From assembly GCA_037013495.1 (NCBI GenBank), contig CM072805.1, forward strand, positions 40,915,169-40,979,168: a stretch of DNA of 64,000 nucleotides. The letters are read 5' to 3'. The stretch is from Hippophae tibetana. Lineage: Eukaryota > Streptophyta > Magnoliopsida > Rosales > Elaeagnaceae. How positions within the stretch are numbered: position 1 is the stretch's first letter; each line of letters opens with the position of its first letter. Below, in pieces: positions 35,486 through 47,600 of the stretch. The translations under genes were made by a program, and so were the position numbers. The notes under the pieces were generated by a model. It was given only the letters and a program-made list of their open reading frames with translations. It was not told the origin of the DNA and made no database searches.

Positions 35486-36490
35486 AGAACTGAGAAATAG
35501 AGAGAGAGAAATGAGAAATGAACAGAGAAACATGTGGTAAGGCGGGCTAAAGAGCGAGGATGTAAAGAGTTAAATTTTGTTAAAAGCCATTTAGTATTAA
35601 AAAATGATTAAAATATATTTGGTTCAGTTTTCAATTAAAAATTGAACTAACCTAATAAAATCTGTTCTTGAAAAATAAAAGACCGACCTGAATCAATTAT
35701 AGGTATAAAATCAATTTAAATTGAGTAAAAAAAAATTAGGTAGTTTGGATGGATCAATTTATGAACTTTTCATTTTATATATTAATTTTTATATCAAATC
35801 ACTCATATGATATCCCTAAATTTTGTTTCCTTTTTTTTTAGTATTGTTTAAATATTAGAGTTCTAAGTTCTTAAAGTAGTCTAGAGTTTGAAACCCATGT
35901 ATATTAAATGGAATATCTCTATTTATATCATGCAATGTGTAAGTATAACAAAAAATGACTAGAGAATTAAGATGATGTGATAGGATTTCAAATTTTTGAA
36001 AATAGTAAGGGATGAATGATGGGAAAAAAAATTAAATTAAAGAGAAAAAAAATGAATTTTGATATACATGGGTTATTTTGTTTTGATTGGTTTATGGCAT
36101 TTGAAAACCGAAACAACCAATACTTGATTGGTTCATCAAAAGTTAAAATCAAATCAAAGCAATAATCCTTTAAAACCTATAAAATTAGGTTGGATTTATT
36201 TGGATTGAGTCGGGTTATTTTTGCACACCCCTAGTTATCATTGATCCTACTATTGAATTAATAGCTTTCAATTGGTTACTTTTGTACTTATGATAAATTT
36301 CTTTGGATATCTCTGAGGTATAAATCTATTTTCTTGTATAGAAGAGTTAGTAAAAAAGTTTGGTGATAAAATAAGGACCCTTGTTTGTGTCCGGCAATCT
36401 TCTCCACGAGAGAAATGTTTTTTAAATTTTTTAGAAGTAACTGTATATGCTTTTAAAAGTACTTGCTATTAAAATGCAGCTTAACATCAC

Positions 36491-36675
36491 TTTTAATAAT
36501 TTTTTTCAAATATCTACGTGCTTCTCTTGGACCAATTTTGACCCAATGACAATTGATACCACTCCTAAGAGAACCAATCCATTTTAATAATTTTTTTTTT
36601 CAAATATCTAAGTGCTTCTCTTGGACCAATTTTGACTCGATGACAATTGATACCACTCCTAAGAGAACCAATCCA
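36491..36675. repeat. Tandem duplication of about 92 bp in the Hsp70-8 intron
   Basis: Copies at 36491-36581 and 36582-36675 share CTTCTCTTGGACCAATTTTG and GACAATTGATACCACTCC with only a few substitutions and a longer T-run in the second copy. A local duplication with no coding content. Confidence 0.85.
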
Positions 36676-37432
36676 AACATTCTCTAAGCCTAGTCTTTTT
36701 CCCAAACGAGATGCAATTATTAGTACACGTTAGAACTGTTCGTGTGGAGATCCCTGTGAACTATAATTTTCCAATTCTCAATTTTTTTCAAGTATGTGTC
36801 ATTTTTCTTGTTATATTGTTATTATGCAACCATTTGTTTATGCACCTTATATCTGTCAATTTGTTACAAAATGAATTATAGAAAAGGAAAACAAATTTTA
36901 GCAGTTTTAATCACTTGAAACTATGTAAGACTTACATTTAAAATTGAAGAATATAATGAAGATGATTGACTTTAAATACAAGATATCTTAGTCCAATATT
37001 AGGCTACTAGCATTGTGAGGAATCTTTTTTAGTTAACTTTTTATAGATATTAATATTATCATGCTTAGATGTTTTAGTGGTGATTGGATTGCTATATTAT
37101 GAATCATGTGAGGTTATTAGGATTATTATAATGTTATTTTGTGATAATTATATTTTTATTGTTTATTTAAAAGTTTTTTAATTTTATTTCACATTGAGGT
37201 TTCTTTTAAATCATTGAACTTTTCTGTTTTTGCGTTATGTGTGTGTGTAGGGAAAGGAGAAAATATAACCAAAACTTGCATTCTATGAGACCTTTCATGG
37301 CTCTTATCTTTTTATTTTCGTTATTTTTTAATTATTCTTGACTTGTATGTTTCTTTCCAAGGTGATTAGTTGAGTACCTTCTTCATACTTTAGAATTTGT
37401 TTATTTATTATTATTTTTTTCAAACTGCAGGA

Positions 37433-39151
37433 ATGGCTGAGCCAGCATACACTGTGGCATCTGATGGTGAAACCACAGGGGAGGAAAAATCCTCATCTAG
37501 CTTTCCAGAAATTGCAATTGGAGTTGACATTGGCACTTCGCAATGCAGTGTTGCTGTTTGGAATGGCTCGCAAGTAGAACTTCTTAAAAATACTAGAAAC
37601 CAAAAGATGATGAAGTCTTATGTCACATTCAAAGATGATGTTCCTTCAGGTGGGATCAGCAGTCAGCTGTCCCATGAGCATGAAATGTTTTCTGGTGCTG
37701 CAATCTTCAACATGAAACGCTTAATTGGTAGAGTTGATACTGATCCTGTTGTTCATGCAAGCAAAAGCCTCCCATTTCTGGTACAAACTTTGGACATTGG
37801 AGTGCGACCTTTTATTGCAGCCCTTGTGGGTAATGCATGGAGATCTACTACTCCTGAAGAAGTTCTAGCAATATTTTTGGTCGAGTTGAGAGTAATGGCA
37901 GAACTACAGTTAAAGCGGCCCATAAGAAACGTTGTTCTGACAATTCCAGTATCATTTAGCCGATTCCAGCTTACTCGGATTGAAAGAGCTTGTGCCATGG
38001 CTGGTCTGCATGTCCTGAGATTGATGCCGGAACCAACTGCTGTGGCACTACTGTATGCACAGAAACAACAACAGTCTGCACAAGACAATATGGGCAGTGG
38101 TAGTGAGAAAATTGCTCTAATTTTCAACATGGGTGCTGGGTACTGTGATGTTGCTGTGAGTGCTACAGCTGGAGGAGTTTCCCAGATAAAAGCTTTGACA
38201 GGAAGTGCTATAGGAGGAGAAGACTTACTTCAGAATATGATGTGTTATTTGTTACCAGATGCTGAACGTCTTCTTTCAATCCATGGTATTAATGAGATCA
38301 AATCAATGGGATTGCTTCGAGTTGCGACTCAAGATGCCATACACAAGCTCTCTTTTCAAACAAGTGTGGAAATTGCAATTGATTTAGGAAATGGGACGAA
38401 AATAAATAAAGTTGTGAAGCAGGAAGAATTCGAAGAAGTCAATCAGAAAGTGTTTGAGAAGTGTGAGAGCCTCATAATCCAATGCTTGCATGACGCCAAG
38501 GTAGAAGTTGAAGATGTAACTGATGTAATAGCTGTTGGTGGATGTTGTCATATTCCTAAGGTAAGGAACCTTCTCTCAAAGATATGCAAGAGGGAGGAGC
38601 TTTACAAAGATTTAAACCCGTTGGAAGCTGCGGTTAGTGGAGCAGCACTTGAAGGAGCAGTAGCTTCAGGAATCAGTGATCCATTTGGAAACTTGGACTT
38701 GTTAACAATTCAAGCCACTCCTCTTGCTATTGGAATTAGAGCAGATGGGAATACCATTATTCCCATTATACCTAAAAACACCACAATGCCTTCAAGGAAA
38801 GAGATGGTTTTTACAACTATTCATGACAATCAAACCGAAGCTTTAATAGTTGTGTATGAAGGTGATGGGAACAAAGCAAATGAAAATCATTTGTTGGGCT
38901 ATTTCAAGGTTGTTGGAATTCCTCCTGCTGCTAAAGGAGTGCCGGAAATAAATGTATGCATGGACATTGATGCATCAAACGTGCTGAGAGTTTATACAGG
39001 TGTTTCACATCCTGGGAGTCATAAGCCAATAGCACCTTTCATGGAGGTCAGGATGCCTACTGTTGATGATGGCCATGGTTGGTGTGCTGAAGCTCTGCAT
39101 CGAACTTATGGTTCTACTTTGGACTTGGTTGCTGTGCAGAAGAAAATGTAG
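37433..39151 (+). CDS. HSP70-8: Hsp70-8-like protein (divergent short Hsp70)
   Basis: 572 residues in one exon, similar in length and sequence to Arabidopsis Hsp70-8 (HSP70T-2), a divergent cytosolic Hsp70 without the canonical EEVD tail. The ATG at 37433 follows an acceptor (CTGCAG, 37430) and gives MAEPAYTVAS; in-frame sequence upstream is intron. The nucleotide-binding domain shows VDIGTSQCSVAVW (Asp32), FNMKRLIGR (Lys95), IPVSFSRFQ, EPTAVALLY (Glu200) and VGGCCHIPKV. The phosphate-2 loop reads FNMGAGYCDV (Asn232) where canonical Hsp70 has a DLGGGTFDV-type sequence, so ATP turnover is probably altered. The substrate-binding half is short, ending in LDLVAVQKKM. The frame is intact. The gene carries a young copia element in its inferred 5'UTR intron. 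Confidence 0.94.
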   Translation: MAEPAYTVASDGETTGEEKSSSSFPEIAIGVDIGTSQCSVAVWNGSQVELLKNTRNQKMMKSYVTFKDDVPSGGISSQLSHEHEMFSGAAIFNMKRLIGRVDTDPVVHASKSLPFLVQTLDIGVRPFIAALVGNAWRSTTPEEVLAIFLVELRVMAELQLKRPIRNVVLTIPVSFSRFQLTRIERACAMAGLHVLRLMPEPTAVALLYAQKQQQSAQDNMGSGSEKIALIFNMGAGYCDVAVSATAGGVSQIKALTGSAIGGEDLLQNMMCYLLPDAERLLSIHGINEIKSMGLLRVATQDAIHKLSFQTSVEIAIDLGNGTKINKVVKQEEFEEVNQKVFEKCESLIIQCLHDAKVEVEDVTDVIAVGGCCHIPKVRNLLSKICKREELYKDLNPLEAAVSGAALEGAVASGISDPFGNLDLLTIQATPLAIGIRADGNTIIPIIPKNTTMPSRKEMVFTTIHDNQTEALIVVYEGDGNKANENHLLGYFKVVGIPPAAKGVPEINVCMDIDASNVLRVYTGVSHPGSHKPIAPFMEVRMPTVDDGHGWCAEALHRTYGSTLDLVAVQKKM

Positions 39152-42149
39152 TTTTCATTTACAATGAGTGATACTCTCTGTTTGTATATTAGTTTAAGTG
39201 AACTTGGTGTGATTAGATAAAATAAATTAAAATGGGAAGTAAAGGACTTGTGAAAGACTGAAAAGTTAACAAGTAAATTTGCTGCTTCTTTTTTTATTAT
39301 TACGACTAGGATTTGAATTTTAGGCCTTTTTTACCTCTTCTAATAGGTTTTATGTGGTTGAGTTACAAACAATGGTATAAAAGAGTAGGGGAATATAAAC
39401 CGACTAACATTTACATTCTATAACTACGTAGTTGACATATTACAATTTAACCACCGAACTAGAAAAAAGTGGTGTGATGTTGTTAATCTAGTAAGGATTG
39501 TCAGAACTTCCAGTTCACATTAAACATCGAATGATTGTCACGAGACCCCAAAGAACTAAGACACTTCCAAGGCAACCAAATGAGAGTGTATTTAGGACAG
39601 GTGTCCGTGGTGGGCACAAAATATTTCAAGGAGACGTCTACTAGAAGCTTGTGATTACTTCAAAACACAAGATGATGGCCCAAAATTTTCAAAAGAAGAA
39701 ACACGCACATCACCATCACAAAACTTCCACTCTCATAAATTAATAAAAGTATCGTATAAAACCTCTCAAAATATGGTCGACATAAGAGACGTAAGTATCA
39801 CATAGTATACTCTAAAGTAGGAAGGGATTTGTACAAGTGTGAAAGCAGAGGAGTTTGGTAACAGGAGTTTGATAAAGACGCAGCAACAAGAGAGCATGTG
39901 CATTATTAGCCTACAAGTGAATGCAAACATGTCATAGTAGAAACAAAGTACCTTATAAAACTTCAACATTCTACAAATATTAATAGTTGAGATAAGATAT
40001 TATAATAAATTATATAAAAAATAAGAAACAATGGTCATATTATATATATAAGAATGATATAACAGGCTCACTTCACGTCTCATTTATATAAAAAAAATCC
40101 AAAAAATATTATATATATAATCTATATTTATATATAATTCAATTACAATTATATATAATCGATATTTTTAATATAAAATAATTTAATGTTATTATTTAAT
40201 TTATAATTATATTTTTTTTATAAAACCTCTCAGTATAATTATTCAATATAGTAATTATTTTTTATGAAAATTATCATTATCTAATAATAATAAAGAAAAT
40301 TTGGTGTTTATAGATAATAAATTTTATGAATTAAAATAATCTGTAATTAAAAAATAATAATCATTAATGTTAATTAGATTATAAAAAATTTTAATACCCA
40401 TATTGTATTTATAGTTTAAAATTTAACTTATGGTATTTTTAATTTTAAAATCAAAATAATTTAAATAATTATTATATTTTACAAATTTAAAAAGAAATAA
40501 AATGTAATTATATTTTAAAAAAACAGTTTTTGATGAAAAATAATCATCATTTCTTAATTTTCAAACATACAAAAATAAATTTTAGTTATTTTTTATATTT
40601 TTATGCTCATTATTTATAGAATGACATTTTTGTCCCTTGAGCTCACCTTATATAGAGCACTCTGGTGCTCAACATAACACTCCTATCCCTCTATACCTTA
40701 TATTATTTATATTTTTAGGATAAGATATGGATTGTATGTCTTATTATTTCTTTCATCTATAATGTCACACATGACCCACACTTAGACACTTCTCCAAATG
40801 GGATTGGATGGCTTCAATCCGTCTTCTCTCCGTTGAAGAAGATGTGTGTTCAAACTTAATAATATCTATCAAATTAGATATATTCTCCTCTTAATTTCCA
40901 TAATCTTTTAACTTTTGGTGAACCAAAAATATTATAATTTATGTGTAAAGATTGATAAAAAATTTAAGTGTTATAAATTTAAAATGTACTCAATTAATTT
41001 AAACAAATATTTTTTTTTCTTCTAAAAATATATATCATATAATTAATTTGTAACAATACATGATCAGGGAGAGGGATATACATTATGTGCCCCAATGAAG
41101 GATGTGCAGGTGCTGTGGTCAATACTGGTGGAATTACATATCCCTTCTTTGCCATCTAAAGTAGCGTGATTTGATCTATTAATAAAATAATGAACGAGAC
41201 ATGACTTTATGACATATAGTTTATTAGGATATAATATATAATTTTTATATTAAATATAAAGTTTTGCATCTGCACTTTTGCTTTTTCCTCTTTTTTTTTT
41301 ATTATAGCCTGAGATAATTATTAGGTTTTTATTCTTTACTTTTTTTAATACTTGATTTTTATAGAAAGTTTTCAATTCACCAAATATGCTTCAACCAAAT
41401 ATAAGAGAAAGCAATAAATCATAGGTAGTTGTATTGGCAATTTATTAATAATTTTTATGATTTTTTTATAAATAATTTTTCAAAGTTTATTGAAATTTCT
41501 TTGGAATTTTTTTAAAAATTGTATCAATATTTTCAATTTAAAAACGTTAAATATATATAAATATTTATGATTTTTAATTATAAAATATTTAATATAAAAT
41601 AATAATAGGAAAAAAAATGTATAAAGCGGTTATTAGGATGATTTTATTTATTTTTGGTTGTTTCACAGTTTCTTTTCTGTAAGAGAGGGAGCGCACTTAT
41701 GACTTGTTGTAAATATATTAAGGATGAAGAACGGACAGGGCAACTCTTGTTTTTTTTTTCTTTCTTTTTTGAGCACGATGGGACAACCTACATGATTTTC
41801 ATGTTCCTATATATTATATTGCTATAACAAAAAATTATAAAATTAAAATCTTTAAAATTTATAATAATAAAAATAATATTATTATCTTAAATCAAAATAT
41901 ATATGTATTAATTTTAAAGATATTATTTATTATTATAAATTTTAAATAATTTTATTAAAAGAAAAATACTATATTGCCTATTTGTTTTTTTATTATTATC
42001 TAAAAAATCTCAATCATATGGTGATCCATTTCTTTATTATTGGCAGAGAATATTAAACGATGTTAATTCACGTCTTTTTTTTTTCAATTGTCGGACGGCA
42101 ACATCTGTCTAGAGGAGTTTTTTAATTACAATAATAATACATGATTGTT

Positions 42150-42407
42150 TATTTTTCCAACAACTAATACATATTTTTCTATTGTGTTTAAATAAAAATT
42201 TTATAATTAAAAATTAATGTATCACAAATTTTAATTATTATTATTTATTATTAAAAAAATAATATTCAAATAGATTAATTTATTTTTCCAACAACTAATA
42301 CATATTTTCTATTGTGTTTAAATAAAATTTTATAATTAAAAAGTAATGTATCAAAAATTTTATTATTATTATTTTTTATTAAAAAAATAATATTCAAATA
42401 GATTAAT
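42150..42407. repeat. Tandem duplication of about 130 bp
   Basis: Copies at 42150-42280 and 42281-42407 both run from TTTTTCCAACAACTAATAC through TATTGTGTTTAAATAAAA to TATTCAAATAGATTAAT, with small indels in T and AT runs. No coding content. Confidence 0.85.
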
Positions 42408-42454
42408 ATCATCTATTTGTTATTTTATTTATTTTTAAATCTTAATCATCTATT

Positions 42455-42580
42455 TTATATCTAATATACGTGATGATTTAAAAACTATTAATAAAAAATA
42501 ATATTATAACCATTGGTTTATATCTAATATATGTGATGATTTAAAAATTATTAATAAAAAATAATGTTATAACCATTAGA
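42455..42580. repeat. Tandem duplication of 63 bp
   Basis: Two copies starting TTATATCTAATATA(C/T)GTG and ending TATAACCATT lie next to the 130-bp duplication. Only a few substitutions separate them. Confidence 0.85.
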
Positions 42581-44682
42581 GTAATAATATATCTTTAAAA
42601 TCTAATTAGTAAAAATAAATAAAAGTAGTTTATCATATTCCCACTTAAATCACATTATTCAAATAGATATAACGTAAGCCTTTGAATAGTTTTTTTATTT
42701 ATTTTTTTAAAGTAAAATTGACTCAGAGTCTTTCACCTTTGTTCCACAATCTTGAGATTTTTCTTTATTGAAAAGTGAATTTCTCGATTTCAGTGTCCAT
42801 TTTACACCATAATCAGACGAACCTCTAAATATTGCATTACTTGCAAAAGATTTTGTTACCTTTCTCTTGGAAATTACATAAATGGGCCATACTTAAAGAC
42901 AAATTAACAAATAAAACTATAGAAAATGGAAGCACCTTCGAGGTGTCATCTTAGTGTATCTCATGGGATACTAAAAAAAACAAAAAACAAAACAGTACAA
43001 ACACAACAAAACGACACATCTAAATATCAAAATCAAAATATCATTTTATCTATAAAAAACAACCAAAAAAAAAACACAAACTCATTTGGATCCTCGTCTT
43101 CCATAGCCACTGTCACACTTTCAATCGCTACTACAAAGAAAAAAAATCACAAATCAAAGGAGACTCACCAACATAAAGATAGAAACTCTATCTAGAGAGA
43201 AACTTTCTTAGACAAGATTAAAGAATGAGAATGTATAATATAGTCATTTGAGACCTAAAAGAAAAAATGAATCTGTGAAAGCTTTTACCAAGCAATGTAC
43301 TTTCAATGAACAATGATCAAGGATGAGCATAGTTGACTAGAAGTTGGACAATGAAGATGGCGTGCTAGAGATGAAAAGAATTGTGGAAAAATCAACAAGT
43401 AGCAATTAGAGATGAAGTTAATGGTGGAAAAGACGCGTAGTGTGAATGGTGATGAAATAGACATTGATGTGGAGAATTTGTATGTGGTGGATGAGGTGAA
43501 TGAGAGGGGTTAAGGGTTGCAACTCGAGATCTAAGAGGTTAGGATTAAACTAATTAGGATTTTTTGAGAGAGATAAATCTAAGAAGGATTTAATATCGTT
43601 AATGTTAGATTACTCTTTTGCTATTATATTTTGAAAAAGTAATGATATCATTTCAAATAATACTTTTAAAACTTAAACAACAAAAATAACACTCTATTAA
43701 TATTGAACGAGATTTAATTGTATTCTAACTAAATAAAATTCAACTAATCCAACTAACCAACTTTAATAACATAAAATAATTTATTTAAAAATCTAGTTAG
43801 CTAAATCTTCCATAATAACCAAACAAACACCCACAAATATACCAAAATATAGTCTTAATTGTCTAATCCAACATATGACATGAACCATCAAACCAAACAA
43901 TACAAGAAAACTTCTCAATAAAAGCACAAGATTTAATTCAAGGAAAAAGCGTAATTAAAATAATTTTACTTACACAAATTAGACATATTGATCAATTTAC
44001 TTTAAATTGATGTATTTTAATCACCTTATTATACATTTGTGTACACTTAAATCATTTTATACTAATTTTAATGATTTTTTTAATACATTTTTTCAAACAT
44101 TTACCAAAATCCTAATGTTCAATTTTTCTACCAAAAAAATGATTAAAATGTCCAAAAATATAATAGTAAGTTAACTAAATCGCATCAATTTTTTTAAAAA
44201 ATTATTAATGTATTTAATTTGTGAAAATAAAGTAACTAAATTATCATGCTACCCAATTCAATAATGAAGTTTATATTTTACAAAAGATAACTTCTAACAA
44301 GATAGGCAAAGTTTAGCATTCTACACCAAAATCAAAAAGTCTGATTATCATGTAAGTCAGTCGATCAAATGTCTTACGATCAAATGATTGGTAATGCTAT
44401 CAAGATACACGTAATGCTTTAAGATATAATGTCGGCAGTAATTTCACTATAAATACATATAATAAGAGTACGAGGAACAATAGTTTCTGTTAAATGAGCA
44501 GTCTGAGAGTAATTTAATTTGGGCTTAATTGAAACCATAAATGTCATTTTATTCACCTTAGCATGGTCAACATGACCGGAAATAACACAGCTAAAAATGT
44601 AATAATATAATTTATCATGTACTCACCAAAGAAAAGCTTAAAAAGCGTAATATTTTTATCTTCTCATATGGATCCAGAGGCA

Positions 44683-47600
44683 TCATAAGGCCGATGAAGA
44701 GATACGCTCAACTAAGCTTGGCAGCCAACTTTTATAGTATTCCTCGCAATCTATCTCAGCACGAGAGAGAGCTCCAAGAGGAGTCACAGTTATCTGTATA
44801 TAATATAAGGTATATCATTAACCGCAGCCTTCTCTATTAAGTATGTTACAAGGTTAACAAAAATACCCACATAGCCTTCTTGAAGAGATTGATGATCCGT
44901 CTCATCTTCATCAATTTTGTTACCTCTTACCTAAAAAATCAGAAAGTGAGTTGTTTAAACATTTTAAGAAAAGAATGGGCCTAGGCTCATCATTAAGCAG
45001 AGGCTATGTATTTCATAGTCTATTCTCACCATTGAAAAGCATATGTGATCTCAATGATACATGATTTCATACGTAGCTAGAGAACAAAGTTAGAAAATTG
45101 GCAATGAAATTTCTGCCAGTCAATTACCAAGTGATAAGAAAGTACACCAAGGGATAGCAGAAGGCTTACTTAGCATTCATATCCATATGTTTTGAAATAT
45201 TTAAAAGCAGACACAACTAAGATTGCAAAACCTGACAGATTATGCATTAGAATAGACAAACTGAGGAATGTAATGTCGAACACAAAGTTCCAGAAAAGAC
45301 CTATTGACAAATACCAAAGGGGATAAAACTGTGGCCTTTGAGTCTCTGGACAATTAGCAAACCACCCCCTACCAGTATTAATCATTAATAAACAAAATTT
45401 AGCATATTCAGGGAAACTTCAAACAATCGAAGTATAATAGAGAAAAGGCTCCTCATGGTTTGGTTGTCAATTGTTTGAAAGGAAAGTTACTTTCTTAATA
45501 TGAAATCTTCCATATTGCTAAAACTTCGTGAAAGAATCAGTCAAAACCAAACAGCCAACAAGACCCTCTAGAATGAATGTCAAAGTAGTATGAGTACATT
45601 ACTAACGACTATAAATTGTTCATACATGAAAGGTTAGTTTCCAAAGATGCAAAGGATGAGTAGGGGACAACAAGACATCAAAAACCCTAGGTTGCAGTAT
45701 GACACAAGCAGAAAATAGAAGTGTGATACTAAATGAAAAAACAAAATAACATTCAATTGGAAGGCAAGAAAATAGCATACTAAAAAGGAAATAACAAAGT
45801 AAAATAATTTCAAATTTGCAGTAATATATGGGAAAAGATAAGGACCCACTTCTCTTCTGAACAAGAGATCTTCTGCTGAAATAGCTGTTGAGTCAATATT
45901 TGTAGATGCTGCTGGATTTGTCTCCATTGTCATTGTTGGTAACATTTTTTCTCCTTGAGTTTCAGAAACAACTTGCCTCCAACCCATTTTAACCATACTT
46001 TTACCCTGCTTAGTTAGCTTATAGCCCTTCCAAGGCCAAAAAACAAAAAACAATGTCAAGATTAAAAGGTAAATTTCATTTTAAGTTAAAACAATCAGGC
46101 CTCACTAAGTTTCTCAATTAAGGAAATCAAAGTTGGGAAGATGCATAACAAATAGGTCCGCCTCAATTATGATGACAGAAGTTCCTAGCACCAGATTATA
46201 GGGATCGGGCCTGAGATAGTTTATTGTGTTTCAGAATTAGAAAGACAAGAAAATTTCAATGGTGCAAATAAAATGTTATTGCCTCAGTTCAAAAACTAAG
46301 TCAACTCAGATCTTTATCTTTGACAATTGAAAAAAAGGCTCCAGGATCTTTAAAGATTGGAAGCATAGAACGTCTGCTAAGCAATTTAGAATTTCTACTT
46401 GAGTTTTTAAGGAAGATATAACATGGTAGGCTGGCAGGATGACATAATATCACCAATCAATATTGATCATTATACCTTATGATTTGCAACATCTGTTGGC
46501 AGATCTATATTCAAAAAACATCTTTCAGGATAAGTTTGATTCTTGATCTCCATCAATATAGCATTGATGATGGGTAAACAAGCCTCTGCAGAGAGTGTAT
46601 AGTCATGATTTTGGCTCCTACCTTTAACCCTGCATTTCCAAACCCAAAAGCCAGCTAGTGATGAATAAGCACACAAAAGATTAGTTGTGGTTTTAATTGA
46701 TCAAAATAGACACTAGTACAGACGATAAATTTTTTTAAGGTGGGAGGTGGTCAGGGCCGACCCAAAAAGAGCATACAATAGAAAGTAGTTGCAAGCATCA
46801 AGTATATTACTCTGCACAGAGCTTGTTGCAGAAAGAGCCAAACTAGTACATACCAGTCATATGATATAGAGATAGAAGGAACTCCATTAAAGAAAGCCTC
46901 CCGAGCACCAGCTACTGTGCCAGAGTAAACACTACAATCAATGACGACTGATGTTAATACATTTAGAACCACAAACCAATTATAAATATTAGAAGTAATA
47001 TATCAGATAGAACATTGGATAAAAAGCTATTATAAGTGAAAATTAACTCCTCAGGTGTGTTTTTAAGATTACAATAAATTATTTTTACGTGATCTTTATT
47101 AAGAATTAGAGTAGTTTAGTCCTTATTGATTCGACTAGAAGGACTCCTAGCAACAAACTTGTATAAAGGGGCCCCCATGGAGACGTAGGAGATGCAGGAG
47201 CCACCAGCCGGATTGACCCATAAATGAAAGGCCAGAGGGATGGGCTCATTCGACTTAAACAAGTCATAGATATTCTGTACACATAAATCAACATTCTGGT
47301 AGCATAGTTTCCTCCTCCTAGAGAGAGAAACTCTGACTTATGCAGTGTTGTGATTCAGAAAATTAAAAATAAAATAACATTTTGTGTTCAGATTGAGTAA
47401 TGCTATTTATCACCTATAAGAATATAATTTTGATCAAAAAACATTCAAGAAACCATATAAACATGAATGTAAATATAGCAGAAGCAAGAGAAATTGAAAA
47501 CTAACCTCCATTCATTGATCACGCTTCACACACACTCACACACTTAGATAGGAAAATTTTAATAGTTTTATCGGTTTGATACTTCTAAACCTGTCTCTCT

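Larger units (their letters stand above)
39152..44682. other. AT-rich intergenic region
   Basis: About 5.5 kb between Hsp70-8 and SurE. The first part is the Hsp70-8 3' flank. The rest is very AT-rich, with two local duplications listed separately. An 89-codon open frame at 42926-43195 is Lys/Asn/Thr/Ser-rich, has no recognisable domain, and is probably chance. Confidence 0.6.

Noticed and set aside
37397-37432. Upstream in-frame extension of the Hsp70-8 frame (12 codons)
   Set aside because: It contains the T-rich tract and CTGCAG acceptor of the preceding intron. The MAEPAY start at 37433 matches the family.
42926-43195. 89-codon plus-strand frame
   Set aside because: Low-complexity Lys/Asn/Thr content in AT-rich DNA with no family resemblance and no splice or promoter context.
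47106-47294. 62-codon minus-strand frame rich in Pro, Ser and Leu in SurE intron 4
   Set aside because: No known domain and no match to SurE. Kept only as an unidentified GC-richer patch.
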